From positions 1-27,957 of the IMG/VR virus record IMGVR_UViG_3300037010_002203: DNA of 27,957 nucleotides, one strand, 5' to 3'. The stretch comes from a virus. This document shows, one piece after another, positions 20,825 through 27,844 of the stretch (position 1 is its first letter; the number at the start of each line of letters is the position of its first letter). The position numbers were made by a program, and so were the translations under genes. The notes beneath the pieces are model-generated. The model ran no database searches, was not told the origin of the DNA, and saw nothing but the letters and a program-made list of their open reading frames with translations.

Positions 20825-21457
20825 ATGCGATTCAATGAATTTTTGATGGCAGAGGAAGTGAAGAAGGGCGACTTCTCACGTGGTAAGGGTCAAGACAATC
20901 CTGATGTTGAGATCCCAGTCGGGCCAAATGGCAAGAAGTATGATCGCTTCGAGCTTGAGCACGAAGAGGGCAAGAGCGCAGCGAAGATCTATGGTATCAT
21001 GGGGAGCACCCGCCGGATGGTCTCAGCATCGTCGGTGGCCCTCGCCAGGGAGCTGGTGAAGATCTACAACGGTGGCAAGAGCGAGCACTCGGTGAAGCCG
21101 GTCACGATGCTCCAGGCTTTTGGTTCAAAAGAGATCAATGCTTTCAATGATGCTGGCATTAAGCTTGCAGAGAAGCCTGATGGGTGGAATGCGTTCGAGG
21201 ATGGTGCGTATCTTGCGAAGTACGCGTACACTGAACTTCAGCTGCGCCGCGCTGAGAAGGCGCTCGGTCATCGGCTCAAGGTGTACACGAGCAAGGAAAT
21301 TTTTGGAACCAGTGGTCGCCCACGTGGTATGCTAGCAAACGCTGATTTTCCTGCTGAAGAAATGTTCATTGTGGACTTCGGGAACAATGATCGCTGGATC
21401 GCTGATACCACTGGAGCGAATACATACATTCGGAACTGGGCAAAGCTCAAGACTTGA
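20825..21457 (+). CDS. Phage protein with MRFNEFLMAE N-terminus, 210 residues
   Basis: Start two bases after the upstream stop, with AAGG nine bases ahead. The N-terminus MRFNEFLMAEEVKKGDFSRG has the form of a T4 capsid-targeting sequence: a short hydrophobic/acidic helix ending in AE, where the prohead protease cuts after Glu. The body holds KYDRFELEHEEGKSAAKIYG, a helix SASSVALARELVKIYNGG and a compact C-terminal domain (YTSKEIFGTSGRPRGML, VDFGNNDRWIADTTGAN, YIRNWAKLKT). No enzyme motif is recognised. It is intact, unlike the gene after it. Confidence 0.6.
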   Translation: MRFNEFLMAEEVKKGDFSRGKGQDNPDVEIPVGPNGKKYDRFELEHEEGKSAAKIYGIMGSTRRMVSASSVALARELVKIYNGGKSEHSVKPVTMLQAFGSKEINAFNDAGIKLAEKPDGWNAFEDGAYLAKYAYTELQLRRAEKALGHRLKVYTSKEIFGTSGRPRGMLANADFPAEEMFIVDFGNNDRWIADTTGANTYIRNWAKLKT

Positions 21458-21458
21458 C

Positions 21459-21943
21459 ATGAAACTCTTTGAAATTGCGCAGTGGCTGGTGCACGATCGA
21501 CACCGAAACAGCACGATATACCTGCGCATATGGGCGCAAGGATTCTAACGGTGAGTTCATCTTTGATCGCGCCCCAAACTGGCAAGTGAATGAGGCGTAC
21601 AAACAGTACGGCGATGAACATGAGCTTGCGACACGCACTGATTTCAGCTCTGCCGTGACGATCCTAAGAAGGCAGCCGAGCAAGCTGAATTCGGCAAGGC
21701 CATCCGTCATGCGCTTGGTGGCATGGCTCTGTAGCCTGAAGAGTTCGTGGCTCAAGAGACCGGAAAGTACCTGAAGCAACTTTCAAAAGTCTCCAAGGAC
21801 GTTCATGACGCTGGTGAGAAGAGCAAGGAAGCGATCCAGCACGCAAAGACCGGATCTTCGGCAAAGGCAAAGGATGCCATTGCGGCGGCGAAGGCAAAGC
21901 CGAAGTTGATGACGCCATCAAGAAGGCCGCCGGGAAGAAGTAA
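21459..21943 (+). pseudogene. Damaged gene with MKLFEI N-terminus
   Basis: Frame 0 starts MKLFEIAQ and soon loses sense. A second frame from about 21480 reads GWCTIDTETARYTCAYGRKD then FDRAPNWQVNEAYKQYGDEH up to FSSAV. Frame 0 resumes near 21660 with DPKKAAEQAEFGKAIRHALG, meets TAG at 21732-21734, continues as PEEFVAQETGKYLKQLSKVS, and near 21897 another shift leads to EGKAEVDDAIKKAAGKK and TAA. Three indels and one nonsense codon in ~160 codons make a pseudogene the simplest reading. The Lys/Ala-rich end resembles a histone-like tail. It lies next to a homing endonuclease. Confidence 0.6.
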
Positions 21944-21965
21944 ATAACGGGTGAACCCACCCGTT
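21940..21965 (+). promoter_or_regulatory. Late-type octamer overlapping a hairpin at the homing endonuclease start
   Basis: GTAAATAA (21940-21947) runs into a perfect stem AACGGGTG (21946-21953), loop AACC, CACCCGTT (21958-21965). The GTG that starts the endonuclease frame is inside the 5' arm. A transcript from upstream would fold the start codon away, whereas one beginning about seven bases after the TAAATA core would lose the 5' arm. Confidence 0.5.
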
Positions 21966-23189
21966 AAACTCAAAACCGCCAGCGCGACTCCAGAGTTGCA
22001 AGACACACCAGCAATTGATCGGCTTCACGCAATTGAGCTTGAGCTGATTGACCTAGATGATGATCTTGCAAATCTAGAGCCTGTACCAGAGCACGTAGAC
22101 CACAATGATAAGTGGTGTGTATACCTCTGCGTTCACCCAATCGGATTCTACTATTATGGCAAGGGCATTACGGCGAACGTGTTAAGCGGAGCCTATAAGG
22201 GCTCCGGCACCAGTTTGCGGGCAGCCTGGGAATGGTACCCAAAGGATGAGTGGTATGCGCATGTGTTGCAAACATTCCCAGAGCTCCCGCTCAATGAGAA
22301 TAACAAAGACCCCGGCGAGCTGGAAGCGTACACCAGAGAAAAAGAAATTGTCACATTTGACATGCTCTGTGACCCATTTTGCTTGAATGATGTGCCGGGT
22401 GGGAAGGGAGGATGGTCTTGGGGTAGACTGTCTGCTAGGGTAGTTGACCGCAGAAAGAAGGCAGTGGCCAAATCATGGGAAGACCCAGAGATTCGTGAGC
22501 GACATCGTCTTGGAAATGTTGCACATTGGAGTTCTGATGCGGCCCGCGAAAAACACCGAGAGCGAGTAAGACACGCGTGGCTGATGCGCCGCAATTCTGA
22601 ATCCTATCAGGAACAAATTCAGGAGACTGAGTTGCGGCGGCAGATGAGAGCTGCTTCTGAGAAAGAGAAAAAGCTAAAGGGCCGAGTGAAAACTATGGCT
22701 AAGGCTGCAGCGAGCATCTCAGAAAAGGCCATTGAGCGTGCTAGGGCTAAACGTGAGGCAAACTACTCAGCCTCTATTAACCTGTTTGAACAGTGCGCGT
22801 CGCGACCCGTGGTATCACATGACAAAGTTCTAAAGCCACGTGAAACCCTGGCACTACACGGATCAACGGATTCGCACCAGTTGAGATTCTTCATCGATTG
22901 GCTAGACGATCATGCTATTCTACGATGGGGTGGCGAATCCCATAAGCTCCTCATTGCTAATCGGGAGCTTGATCGTAATGCACGCCGAGTTGAGCTTGAA
23001 CGACAGCGTGAAAAAATCTTCAAGCTTAGCCCAGAAACCAGACAAAAGATGAGAGACCGGCAACTGTCACACCAAAAGAGGGCTTGCCCTCACTGTGGTG
23101 GTGATTTTAGACCTGCATGTTTTGGTCGATATCATGGTGACAAGTGCAAGGTAGCGAACCAGGGCTCAGGTCTAGTTTGGGCGGCATGA
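21951..23189 (+). CDS. Free-standing GIY-YIG homing endonuclease
   Basis: About 412 residues from GTG 21951; an alternative TTG start at 21996 removes 15 residues. Residues 54-135 form a GIY-YIG-like nuclease: WCVYLCVHPIGFYYYGKG, LSGAYKGSGTSLRAAWEWYP, then EAYTREKEIV and CLNDVPGGKGG, the Seg-type pattern with catalytic Glu in the TREKEIV helix. NUMOD3-like SARVVDRRKKAVAKSWEDPE and further basic helices follow, and the C-terminus has a CPHCG-x-n-CFGRYHGDKC zinc finger often found in mobile nucleases. Codon use is more A+T-rich than its neighbours (AGA, CTA, AAA frequent), consistent with later arrival. It would cut DNA lacking the gene and copy itself by recombination. Confidence 0.82.
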   Translation: MNPPVKLKTASATPELQDTPAIDRLHAIELELIDLDDDLANLEPVPEHVDHNDKWCVYLCVHPIGFYYYGKGITANVLSGAYKGSGTSLRAAWEWYPKDEWYAHVLQTFPELPLNENNKDPGELEAYTREKEIVTFDMLCDPFCLNDVPGGKGGWSWGRLSARVVDRRKKAVAKSWEDPEIRERHRLGNVAHWSSDAAREKHRERVRHAWLMRRNSESYQEQIQETELRRQMRAASEKEKKLKGRVKTMAKAAASISEKAIERARAKREANYSASINLFEQCASRPVVSHDKVLKPRETLALHGSTDSHQLRFFIDWLDDHAILRWGGESHKLLIANRELDRNARRVELERQREKIFKLSPETRQKMRDRQLSHQKRACPHCGGDFRPACFGRYHGDKCKVANQGSGLVWAA

Positions 23190-23193
23190 TAGG

Positions 23194-23199
23194 TACAAT
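23194..23199 (+). promoter_or_regulatory. -10 box TACAAT before the 23223 gene
   Basis: GGTACAATG lies just after the homing endonuclease stop. A leader of about 18 bases with AAGGAA follows before the ATG. No good -35 is visible. Confidence 0.45.
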
Positions 23200-23222
23200 G
23201 ACCCCTTCTCCAAAGGAATCTG

Positions 23223-23489
23223 ATGAACGCAAAACTCGTAAAGAAACTCCGCCGCATCGCGCTCGGTATGGTTGTCGCGGCTGAAGCCCAGGACAAGACC
23301 AAGAAGATCGAACGCGTAGCGTACGTGACTGCCAGGAACGGCCAGATTGAGGTCGCACGGAATTCTTGGAAGGGCGCGTACAAGGCGCTGAAGAAGGGCT
23401 TGCGCTCCGTGAATCTGAGCGCGGCGTACAACCCCGAGTTCGACACTCCTGCGAAGCGCCTTGCCGCTGTGATGGCAGCGCAAGCCTAA
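23223..23489 (+). CDS. Small basic phage protein, 88 residues
   Basis: AAGGAA seven bases before ATG. The protein is rich in Lys/Arg: NAKLVKKLRRIALGMVVAAE, then ERVAYVTARNGQIEVARNSW and KGAYKALKKGLRSVNL. The pattern helix, two strands, helix with a positive surface suggests nucleic-acid binding, though no named domain is recognised. Resembles a common phage type of the 'xxKLxRxLRRxA' kind. It starts the second accessory block. Confidence 0.6.
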   Translation: MNAKLVKKLRRIALGMVVAAEAQDKTKKIERVAYVTARNGQIEVARNSWKGAYKALKKGLRSVNLSAAYNPEFDTPAKRLAAVMAAQA

Positions 23490-23492
23490 ATC

Positions 23493-23918
23493 ATGGAATC
23501 ACTGTGGCAGCAGTTCCTTGGAGTGCGGGCTGAAATTGAAGGCCGCGTCTCAGAACCTGAGGCTACGGCTGATCTGCGGGAAGTGCGGAAACACCGCCCC
23601 GCTGACGTGGCCTCGCAGAATCTTTCGCAAGCTGCCGATAACTTCGAGGTGAATCGGCGCATCACGTTCTACAACGGCTTCACCGGCCAATACATCCTCG
23701 TGATCGAGGGTCTGTGCAGCAAGGGTAACGACGACACCGACAAGAAGGTCACGTTCACCTGCAAGGTCGGGCCGAACGCCTACAAGAAGCACTTCCTCGG
23801 GGTATCCGACAACGTGACGTACTTCGTGGAGCAGATCGACGCGGCGCCAGCCAGCACCTACCGCTATCGCGTAACGTTCAACCCGTCCGCGCTGGTGCCC
23901 AACACCACGATGCAGTGA
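23493..23918 (+). CDS. Phage protein with FYNGFTGQYILVIEG motif, 141 residues
   Basis: Start three bases after the upstream stop, no clear Shine-Dalgarno. Residues 1-50 are helical and charged. Residues 51-141 form a beta-rich domain: FEVNRRITFYNGFTGQYILV, KKVTFTCKVGPNAYKKHFLG, VSDNVTYFVEQIDAAP and TYRYRVTFNPSALVPN. I recognise this type from phage conserved hypothetical proteins ('RxxxFYNxxxGxxxLxIEGxCSI ... KHxLGLSDNVTYFVEQL'). Function unknown. Confidence 0.65.
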   Translation: MESLWQQFLGVRAEIEGRVSEPEATADLREVRKHRPADVASQNLSQAADNFEVNRRITFYNGFTGQYILVIEGLCSKGNDDTDKKVTFTCKVGPNAYKKHFLGVSDNVTYFVEQIDAAPASTYRYRVTFNPSALVPNTTMQ

Positions 23919-23927
23919 GGACCCGCA

Positions 23928-24473
23928 ATGACCGACCGAACCGAACTGGCGCGAGAGGCACTGAAGAAGCAAGTCCGCGACTATGCAACGCGGTACGCCG
24001 ACTACCGCGCGGAAATCAGCTTCGAAGGAGCGGAAGAAAACTTCCTCCGCCTCGATGCGCTCGACGCTGCGATTGACACCCTCGCCGTCCTTGCACCGGC
24101 CCCGGCAGAGCCGGTGGCGTGGTTGACCCGTTGGCGCGCGAAGAAGGACGAGCCCGCTGATGTGAACCCGTGGATCGCCGTCGAGACCCGTAACTTCATG
24201 CCGAACCCGAGCAAGGAAGAAATTCCGCTTGGCCCGCTGCACTCCGCCACCCCGCCAGCAGTGCAGCCGCTGACGGAGGCGCAGATCGATGCGATGGTGA
24301 ATCGATTCCTGTCGTGGACGCTCCCCGAAAGCGTGTCTTCCGACCTTTGCGTCACCAACAGCAACTATCGATACCCGCGCAGCGGCACAAACCTGCTCTC
24401 AGGTCACGAAGCCCGCGCGATGCTGGAACACGTTCTCGGCATCACCTCCGGGCGGGACGGGGAGGCGGGGTGA
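23928..24473 (+). CDS. Phage accessory protein with EPVAW motif, 181 residues
   Basis: GAGGA seven bases before ATG. N-terminal helices (ELAREALKKQVRDYATRYAD, LRLDALDAAIDTLAVL), then PAPAEPVAWLTRWRAKKDEP at about 60-79, a linker, HSATPPAVQPLTEAQIDAMV and a C-terminal helix EARAMLEHVLGITSGRDGEA. The 'AP..EPVAW ... PLTEAQI' form is shared in part with 7033 and is typical of small phage proteins, many with a C-terminal helix predicted to bind partners. Function unknown. Stop overlaps next ATG by one base (TGATG). Confidence 0.65.
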   Translation: MTDRTELAREALKKQVRDYATRYADYRAEISFEGAEENFLRLDALDAAIDTLAVLAPAPAEPVAWLTRWRAKKDEPADVNPWIAVETRNFMPNPSKEEIPLGPLHSATPPAVQPLTEAQIDAMVNRFLSWTLPESVSSDLCVTNSNYRYPRSGTNLLSGHEARAMLEHVLGITSGRDGEAG

Positions 24474-24592
24474 TGTTCCGCGCTGTCGTTCTCGGCATCC
24501 TGCTCGCCTCCGCTTTCATCGGAATCGTCTGGTACCAGACCGCTGAGTGGTGCCACACCTCCCCTAACAAGTGCCCCGCGTGGGCTCGCTGA
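24473..24592 (+). CDS. Small membrane protein, 39 residues
   Basis: GGAGG nine bases before ATG 24473, which overlaps the previous stop. Residues 3-20 (RAVVLGILLASAFIGIVW) form one membrane helix; the tail YQTAEWCHTSPNKCPAW carries two cysteines and would face the periplasm if the positive-inside rule applies. Position and ribosome-binding site make it a likely real gene. Confidence 0.55.
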   Translation: MFRAVVLGILLASAFIGIVWYQTAEWCHTSPNKCPAWAR

Positions 24593-24601
24593 AAGACCGC
24601 A

Positions 24602-24949
24602 ATGACCCCTGACACGAGAGCCGCGATGCCGGACAACCTCAAGAGCGCCGAGTACAAGCTGCGCGGCGCATTCATCTCCAAAACGTTGCACGCGAACGAG
24701 TGCCAAGCCATCGTTGCGGAATTGGACCGGCTGCGCGCCCTCTCACCTGCCGCAGTGGATGCGGTGGGGAAGGACTGCCATGTTGCCGTGATCGGATTCC
24801 GTTGGGATTCCGAGAGGATGCAGCATGTCCCGCAACTGCTGATCGAGTTCGAGCCGGTACCCGCAGGCAGTCCGAACGACGCGAAGGGATGGCGCGATCG
24901 CGACGCAATGGCTGCCGCACTCGCGCGCAGCGGGAAGGGGTCGCGATGA
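24602..24949 (+). CDS. Phage accessory protein, 115 residues
   Basis: Starts MTPDTRAAMPDNLKSAEYKL with a weak GAAAGA upstream. A helical N-terminal half (RGAFISKTLHANECQAIVAE, LDRLRALSPAAVDAVG) is followed by a strand HVAVIGFRWDSERM and an Arg/Ala-rich end. The stop overlaps the next ATG (ATGA). No family recognised. Confidence 0.5.
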   Translation: MTPDTRAAMPDNLKSAEYKLRGAFISKTLHANECQAIVAELDRLRALSPAAVDAVGKDCHVAVIGFRWDSERMQHVPQLLIEFEPVPAGSPNDAKGWRDRDAMAAALARSGKGSR

Positions 24950-25149
24950 GCCCAGACGACATCGAGCGAGCACGAGTTCAGGCGGCCGAAGACATCGTGA
25001 TCGCCGGCATTCCCCAATGGATGCTGGACAACGCCAAGAAAGCGGATGCGAAGTTCAAGGCTGCGGGTGGTTGCAAGGGATGCGGAAGCCAAGTCATCGG
25101 CGTTCACACCTATCCGTGCAGCTACTGCGACGAACACCCATTCGACTGA
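24946..25149 (+). CDS. Small zinc-ribbon-like protein, 67 residues
   Basis: The ATG overlaps the previous stop (ATGA), with AAGGGG six bases before it. A helix (IERARVQAAEDIVIAGIPQW then MLDNAKKADAKFKAAGG) leads to CKGCGSQVIGVHTYPCSYC, with C-x2-C and C-x2-C pairs that fit a zinc ribbon, ending DEHPFD. The frame was chosen on the cysteine pattern and the overlap. Could be a small DNA- or protein-binding factor. Confidence 0.6.
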   Translation: MSPDDIERARVQAAEDIVIAGIPQWMLDNAKKADAKFKAAGGCKGCGSQVIGVHTYPCSYCDEHPFD

Positions 25150-25157
25150 GGACTGAC

Positions 25158-25559
25158 ATGACCACACCCCGCCCCTCCAATGCGCTGAGCGATGACGACA
25201 TCCGCGCCGTCTTCCTCGCGCACGGCTTCACGATCAAGCCCGGCTGCGACGACCTCAAGCCCTACGTGTACGAAGCGGCACGCGCAGCCATCGACCTCTA
25301 CGCCTCCTGCGCTGCGCCGGTAGTGGGGGTGCCGGACGGGCACTTGCACGACGATGGCTGCTTCACCTGGGCACCCGGCAAGAGGCCGAAGGAGCGGGAC
25401 GATTGTCGCGTCGGCTGGCGTGCACCGTTCTACCTCGCCGCCACCCCTGCGCTGATCCCCGCTGATTGCTGCAATGGTGGGTACGGTGAAATCCCAGGGA
25501 CTGAGCCGGGTACCTTCGTAATCTACGATGGCCCAATTCCCGAACTGAACAACGACTGA
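25158..25559 (+). CDS. Phage accessory protein, 133 residues
   Basis: GAGGA six bases before ATG 25158 decides the start over an upstream in-frame codon. It reads ALSDDDIRAVFLAHGFTIKP, a helix VYEAARAAIDLYASCAAP, a linker with GVPDGHLHDDGCFTW and a C-terminal part rich in Gly/Pro/Asp. The 'LSDDDIRAVFLAHGF.IK.G..DLKPYVYEAARA.I' opening is typical of small phage accessory proteins. Function unknown. Confidence 0.55.
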   Translation: MTTPRPSNALSDDDIRAVFLAHGFTIKPGCDDLKPYVYEAARAAIDLYASCAAPVVGVPDGHLHDDGCFTWAPGKRPKERDDCRVGWRAPFYLAATPALIPADCCNGGYGEIPGTEPGTFVIYDGPIPELNND

Positions 25560-25568
25560 AAGACCCAA

Positions 25569-25745
25569 ATGAAGCTCTCACGCAACTATGGCAAGAACGC
25601 TCGCGGCAAGACATACCCCGAGCAAAGCACCCGACAAATCATGCGCGGCCAGCGGCGCGCGCAAGGCGGTCCTGGCATCACGGAGGGAGTGCCATTCCCG
25701 ATTCTCCGTGAAGCCGCTCTGGCACCAAGTGCCGCTCTTTCCTAG
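25569..25745 (+). CDS. Small basic protein, 58 residues
   Basis: ORF of 58 codons starting MKLSRNYGKNARGKTYPEQS, with no strong Shine-Dalgarno. The first 35 residues are rich in Arg/Lys/Gln, the rest is neutral (GVPFPILREAALAPSAALS). It ends in TAG, and the bases after it (GGAAA) serve the next gene as ribosome-binding site. The next ATG is in the same frame. Confidence 0.45.
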   Translation: MKLSRNYGKNARGKTYPEQSTRQIMRGQRRAQGGPGITEGVPFPILREAALAPSAALS

Positions 25746-25751
25746 GAAATC

Positions 25752-25976
25752 ATGAAGCACATTCTCCTGACCCTTGCGGCCGTTGCCGCCATCACTGCCT
25801 CTGCGTTCTCGACGCCAGCCAGTGCCATGACCCCAACGCTGACGATCACGCCAGCCGTGAAGCAGGCGAATCCATTCGCGACGAACTTCTGTCAGCTCTG
25901 CCCGAAGATCGCGAACTGTCTGTACTGCAAGCCGCACCCGCCGCTCGCGACCAACGAGGACGACACCGAGGTCTGA
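25752..25976 (+). CDS. Small exported Cys-rich protein, 74 residues
   Basis: A classical signal peptide: MKHILLTLAAVAAITASAFS then TPASA, with probable cleavage after ASA at residue 25. The mature part contains FCQLCPKIANCLYCKP, four cysteines in two pairs, and an acidic end. It is likely periplasmic with disulphides or a metal site. AGGAAA lies three bases before the ATG. Such small exported phage proteins can act on the envelope, but no specific role is visible. Confidence 0.6.
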   Translation: MKHILLTLAAVAAITASAFSTPASAMTPTLTITPAVKQANPFATNFCQLCPKIANCLYCKPHPPLATNEDDTEV

Positions 25977-25984
25977 ACGCGTGA

Positions 25985-25990
25985 TACAAT
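25985..25990 (+). promoter_or_regulatory. Extended -10 box TGA-TACAAT before the 26014 gene
   Basis: GTGATACAATG just after the stop of the exported protein. It gives a leader of about 17 bases that includes AAGGAGGC in front of ATG 26014. Confidence 0.55.
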
Positions 25991-26013
25991 GGGGCCTTCG
26001 CCAAGGAGGCTCC

Positions 26014-26259
26014 ATGGATCGTGATGCCCAGTACTTCCAGTCGTGCCGCGCGAAGCGCGGCTTCGGTGCTCGCCGCTTGGAGTTCATCAAGGAGCTTCGA
26101 GTTCGCGAGCACGTTCGCACGCACTACATCATCATGACGGTGGCCCTTAGCACCGGCGCCGCTGAACCCTCGCCTGAGGTGTTGGCCAAGAAGGCCGAGA
26201 ATCTCACGGTGTTGAACTCCATCATCGAGGAACTGAATGCAATTGTCACCCACCGTTGA
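26014..26259 (+). CDS. Small helical phage protein, 81 residues
   Basis: AAGGAGG four bases before ATG 26014, far better than the upstream GTG at 25981 that lies across the -10 box. Starts MDRDAQYFQSCRAKRGFGAR and is mostly helical (RRLEFIKELRVREHVRTHYI; PEVLAKKAENLTVLNSIIEE). It overlaps the next gene by 23 bases. Function unknown. Confidence 0.6.
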   Translation: MDRDAQYFQSCRAKRGFGARRLEFIKELRVREHVRTHYIIMTVALSTGAAEPSPEVLAKKAENLTVLNSIIEELNAIVTHR

Positions 26260-26494
26260 ACACGAACGTCGCTCCCTGTACGAGGGCGACACCCCATTCG
26301 TGCTGTCTCTTCGAGCCGCCGAGTCGCTCGACATCCTGAACGTGCTCCGTGTCCCTGAAGCGACCGTGAAGCGCATCATCGCGCTCGTCACTGATGGCGA
26401 CAACAGCGTGCCCATGGCCATGTGGCGCACCGTGATCAAGAAGGAATATGACGCGGCCGTACAAGCTCAGTCTCCGGCAGCCGCTGCCGCCTGA
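26237..26494 (+). CDS. Small phage protein, 85 residues
   Basis: GAGGAA five bases before ATG, within the end of the previous gene. Sequence MQLSPTVEHERRSLYEGDTP followed by helices ESLDILNVLRVPEATVKRII and MAMWRTVIKKEYDAAVQAQ, ending in polyalanine. 'VPEATVKRIIALV' could be a small helix-turn-helix, but the evidence is thin. It overlaps the 416-residue gene by 47 bases. Confidence 0.55.
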   Translation: MQLSPTVEHERRSLYEGDTPFVLSLRAAESLDILNVLRVPEATVKRIIALVTDGDNSVPMAMWRTVIKKEYDAAVQAQSPAAAAA

Positions 26495-27698
26495 TCACCC
26501 GCTGCATTGGGCGCGCTTTTGGCCCAACAAGCAGCGGCTGCATCGCGGGCGGATCGAGGCGAGGCAGGACCTCGTGCTCTGGCTCGCGAATCTCTATCAC
26601 GGGGCTATCCGCTGCGGGAAACCATTTGGCTTCTGCACCATTGAGCTTCGGCTCATGGACCTCCGTGATTGGGTGCGCGACTACCGCCCAGCGCTCGATC
26701 ATTTCTTCGTGACGAAGCAGCTTGGGTACTTTGTAGACGAGGACACGACGACGCTCACGATCCTTGAGCCACGTCGTCTTCCGCCCGAAGAACTTGAGAG
26801 TGTAGATGAGGTCGCTGACGCGCTTCAGTACACCCCACCGCGCCGCCCCGAGAACTGCGTGATTTCGAAGGTGTTGCTTCGAAGCGGGCTGAATCGCCAG
26901 GAGCTCGTGCAACGGCTGCTCACTAGTGGTCGCCCAGAGCTCGTACCGCAACTGAACTGGTTGCTGAAGCAGCCAAGTGAACTGAACTTCCACTTCTCCC
27001 CCAGTGGGAAGCTCCAACAGCGTGACACAAGTGTCTGGCCAATCCCCGCGATTGAGACCTGGCCAGGTTGGTTGCGCGAAGAGCTCTTCGGCCCTGGCAT
27101 CGATCTTGATTCGGCGTACATCCAGTTCCTGTTGCATTCCTTAAGGAAGGTCTTCAAGGACCGCCCGCAACTTCTGCAAATCCTGTTTCCAGATCTCTTG
27201 CGGCTCTTGCACGACAAGGAAGCCTTCCGTAAGGAGCTCTGTGAGCAAGTGCTGCAACGCCCGTACAATGACCGGTACCGCTCGCTCATCAAGCAGGTGA
27301 TCATGAGCCTGGCGAATGGCTCAAGGATCTCGCCGACGCTTCTCACCTCTGGCACTGGGTTTTCACTCACGGTCGAGTTGATCGTTGAGGCGGCGCCTGA
27401 AGCATCTGTCTCTGACCTTACTGCGATCGGTGAGCGGCTGAAGCTGATTGGTGACCAGTTCGCCTCAGCCAAGAAGTACGTGTGCCTCGAGCTCCAGAAG
27501 CACGCACCAAATCGGGCGAACATGAAGGCCGTGTTCAGCTCGTATTTTTCCTGGGAGAGGGCTGCGAGGTACGCGCTCTGGGAGGAGATCGAGCGGCACG
27601 GAATCATGGTTCACGACGGAATTGACGGAGTGCCGCAGAAGCACCTTGATCGACTGCCAGAGCTCATTGAGCGACTTGGGCTTCTATTGACTGCGTGA
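26448..27698 (+). CDS. 416-residue protein with polymerase-palm-like motif order
   Basis: AAGGAAT directly before ATG. No family is recognised with certainty. Three spaced motifs recall small phage/plasmid polymerase-palm proteins: GIDLDSAYIQFLLHSL at 217-232 (aspartates 219 and 221, motif A-like), YRSLIKQVIMSLANGSRIS at 277-295 (Lys282, motif B-like), and SWERAARYALWEEI plus GIMVHDGID at 368-393 (Glu370, His389, Asp390, motif C-like). The N-terminal 200 residues (FGFCTIELRLMDLRDWVRDY and others) look like a separate helical domain. A DNA polymerase/primase-like role is a hypothesis from motif order only; it could equally be an unrelated phage protein. It ends the accessory block before the 40-bp element. 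Confidence 0.6.
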   Translation: MTRPYKLSLRQPLPPDHPLHWARFWPNKQRLHRGRIEARQDLVLWLANLYHGAIRCGKPFGFCTIELRLMDLRDWVRDYRPALDHFFVTKQLGYFVDEDTTTLTILEPRRLPPEELESVDEVADALQYTPPRRPENCVISKVLLRSGLNRQELVQRLLTSGRPELVPQLNWLLKQPSELNFHFSPSGKLQQRDTSVWPIPAIETWPGWLREELFGPGIDLDSAYIQFLLHSLRKVFKDRPQLLQILFPDLLRLLHDKEAFRKELCEQVLQRPYNDRYRSLIKQVIMSLANGSRISPTLLTSGTGFSLTVELIVEAAPEASVSDLTAIGERLKLIGDQFASAKKYVCLELQKHAPNRANMKAVFSSYFSWERAARYALWEEIERHGIMVHDGIDGVPQKHLDRLPELIERLGLLLTA

Positions 27699-27768
27699 GG
27701 CGGCGAGTTTAGAGGCATTAGGTGACAGATAGCGGTTCCATGTAGCCGCACGCGACACCAGAAACCAC

Positions 27769-27808
27769 CGAGGGACCCTAGGGTCCCTCGACTGTTATGC
27801 TCTGCACC
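27769..27808. repeat. 40-bp convergent-junction element, copy B
   Basis: Identical over 40 bases to 8682-8721: a 22-bp perfect palindrome (27769-27790) and the 18-bp tail (27791-27808). It again lies between convergent gene ends (plus gene ending 27698, minus gene ending 27845). Here it is also enclosed by a 10-bp inverted repeat, GCGACACCAG (27752-27761) and CTGGTGTCGC (27828-27837), so a larger cruciform can form. Confidence 0.85.
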
Positions 27809-27844
27809 AGTGAACTTTCGGTGTAGCCTGGTGTCGCTAGGTCA

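Noticed and set aside
17785-21734. Genome-wide recoding of TAG as a sense codon
   Set aside because: TAG ends the gp53-like gene exactly where the family ends (VTPII) and also ends the 2721 and 25569 ORFs, so amber works as a stop here. The two in-frame TAG codons are better explained locally.
23550-24242. 230-codon minus-strand ORF over the 23493 and 23928 genes
   Set aside because: It spans two well-supported plus-strand genes and has the Arg/Gly/Val-rich composition of an antisense frame in GC-rich DNA.
26436-27137. 233-codon ORF on the minus strand over the 416-residue gene
   Set aside because: Its sequence follows the complement of a protein-like plus frame with a good ribosome-binding site; no independent support.
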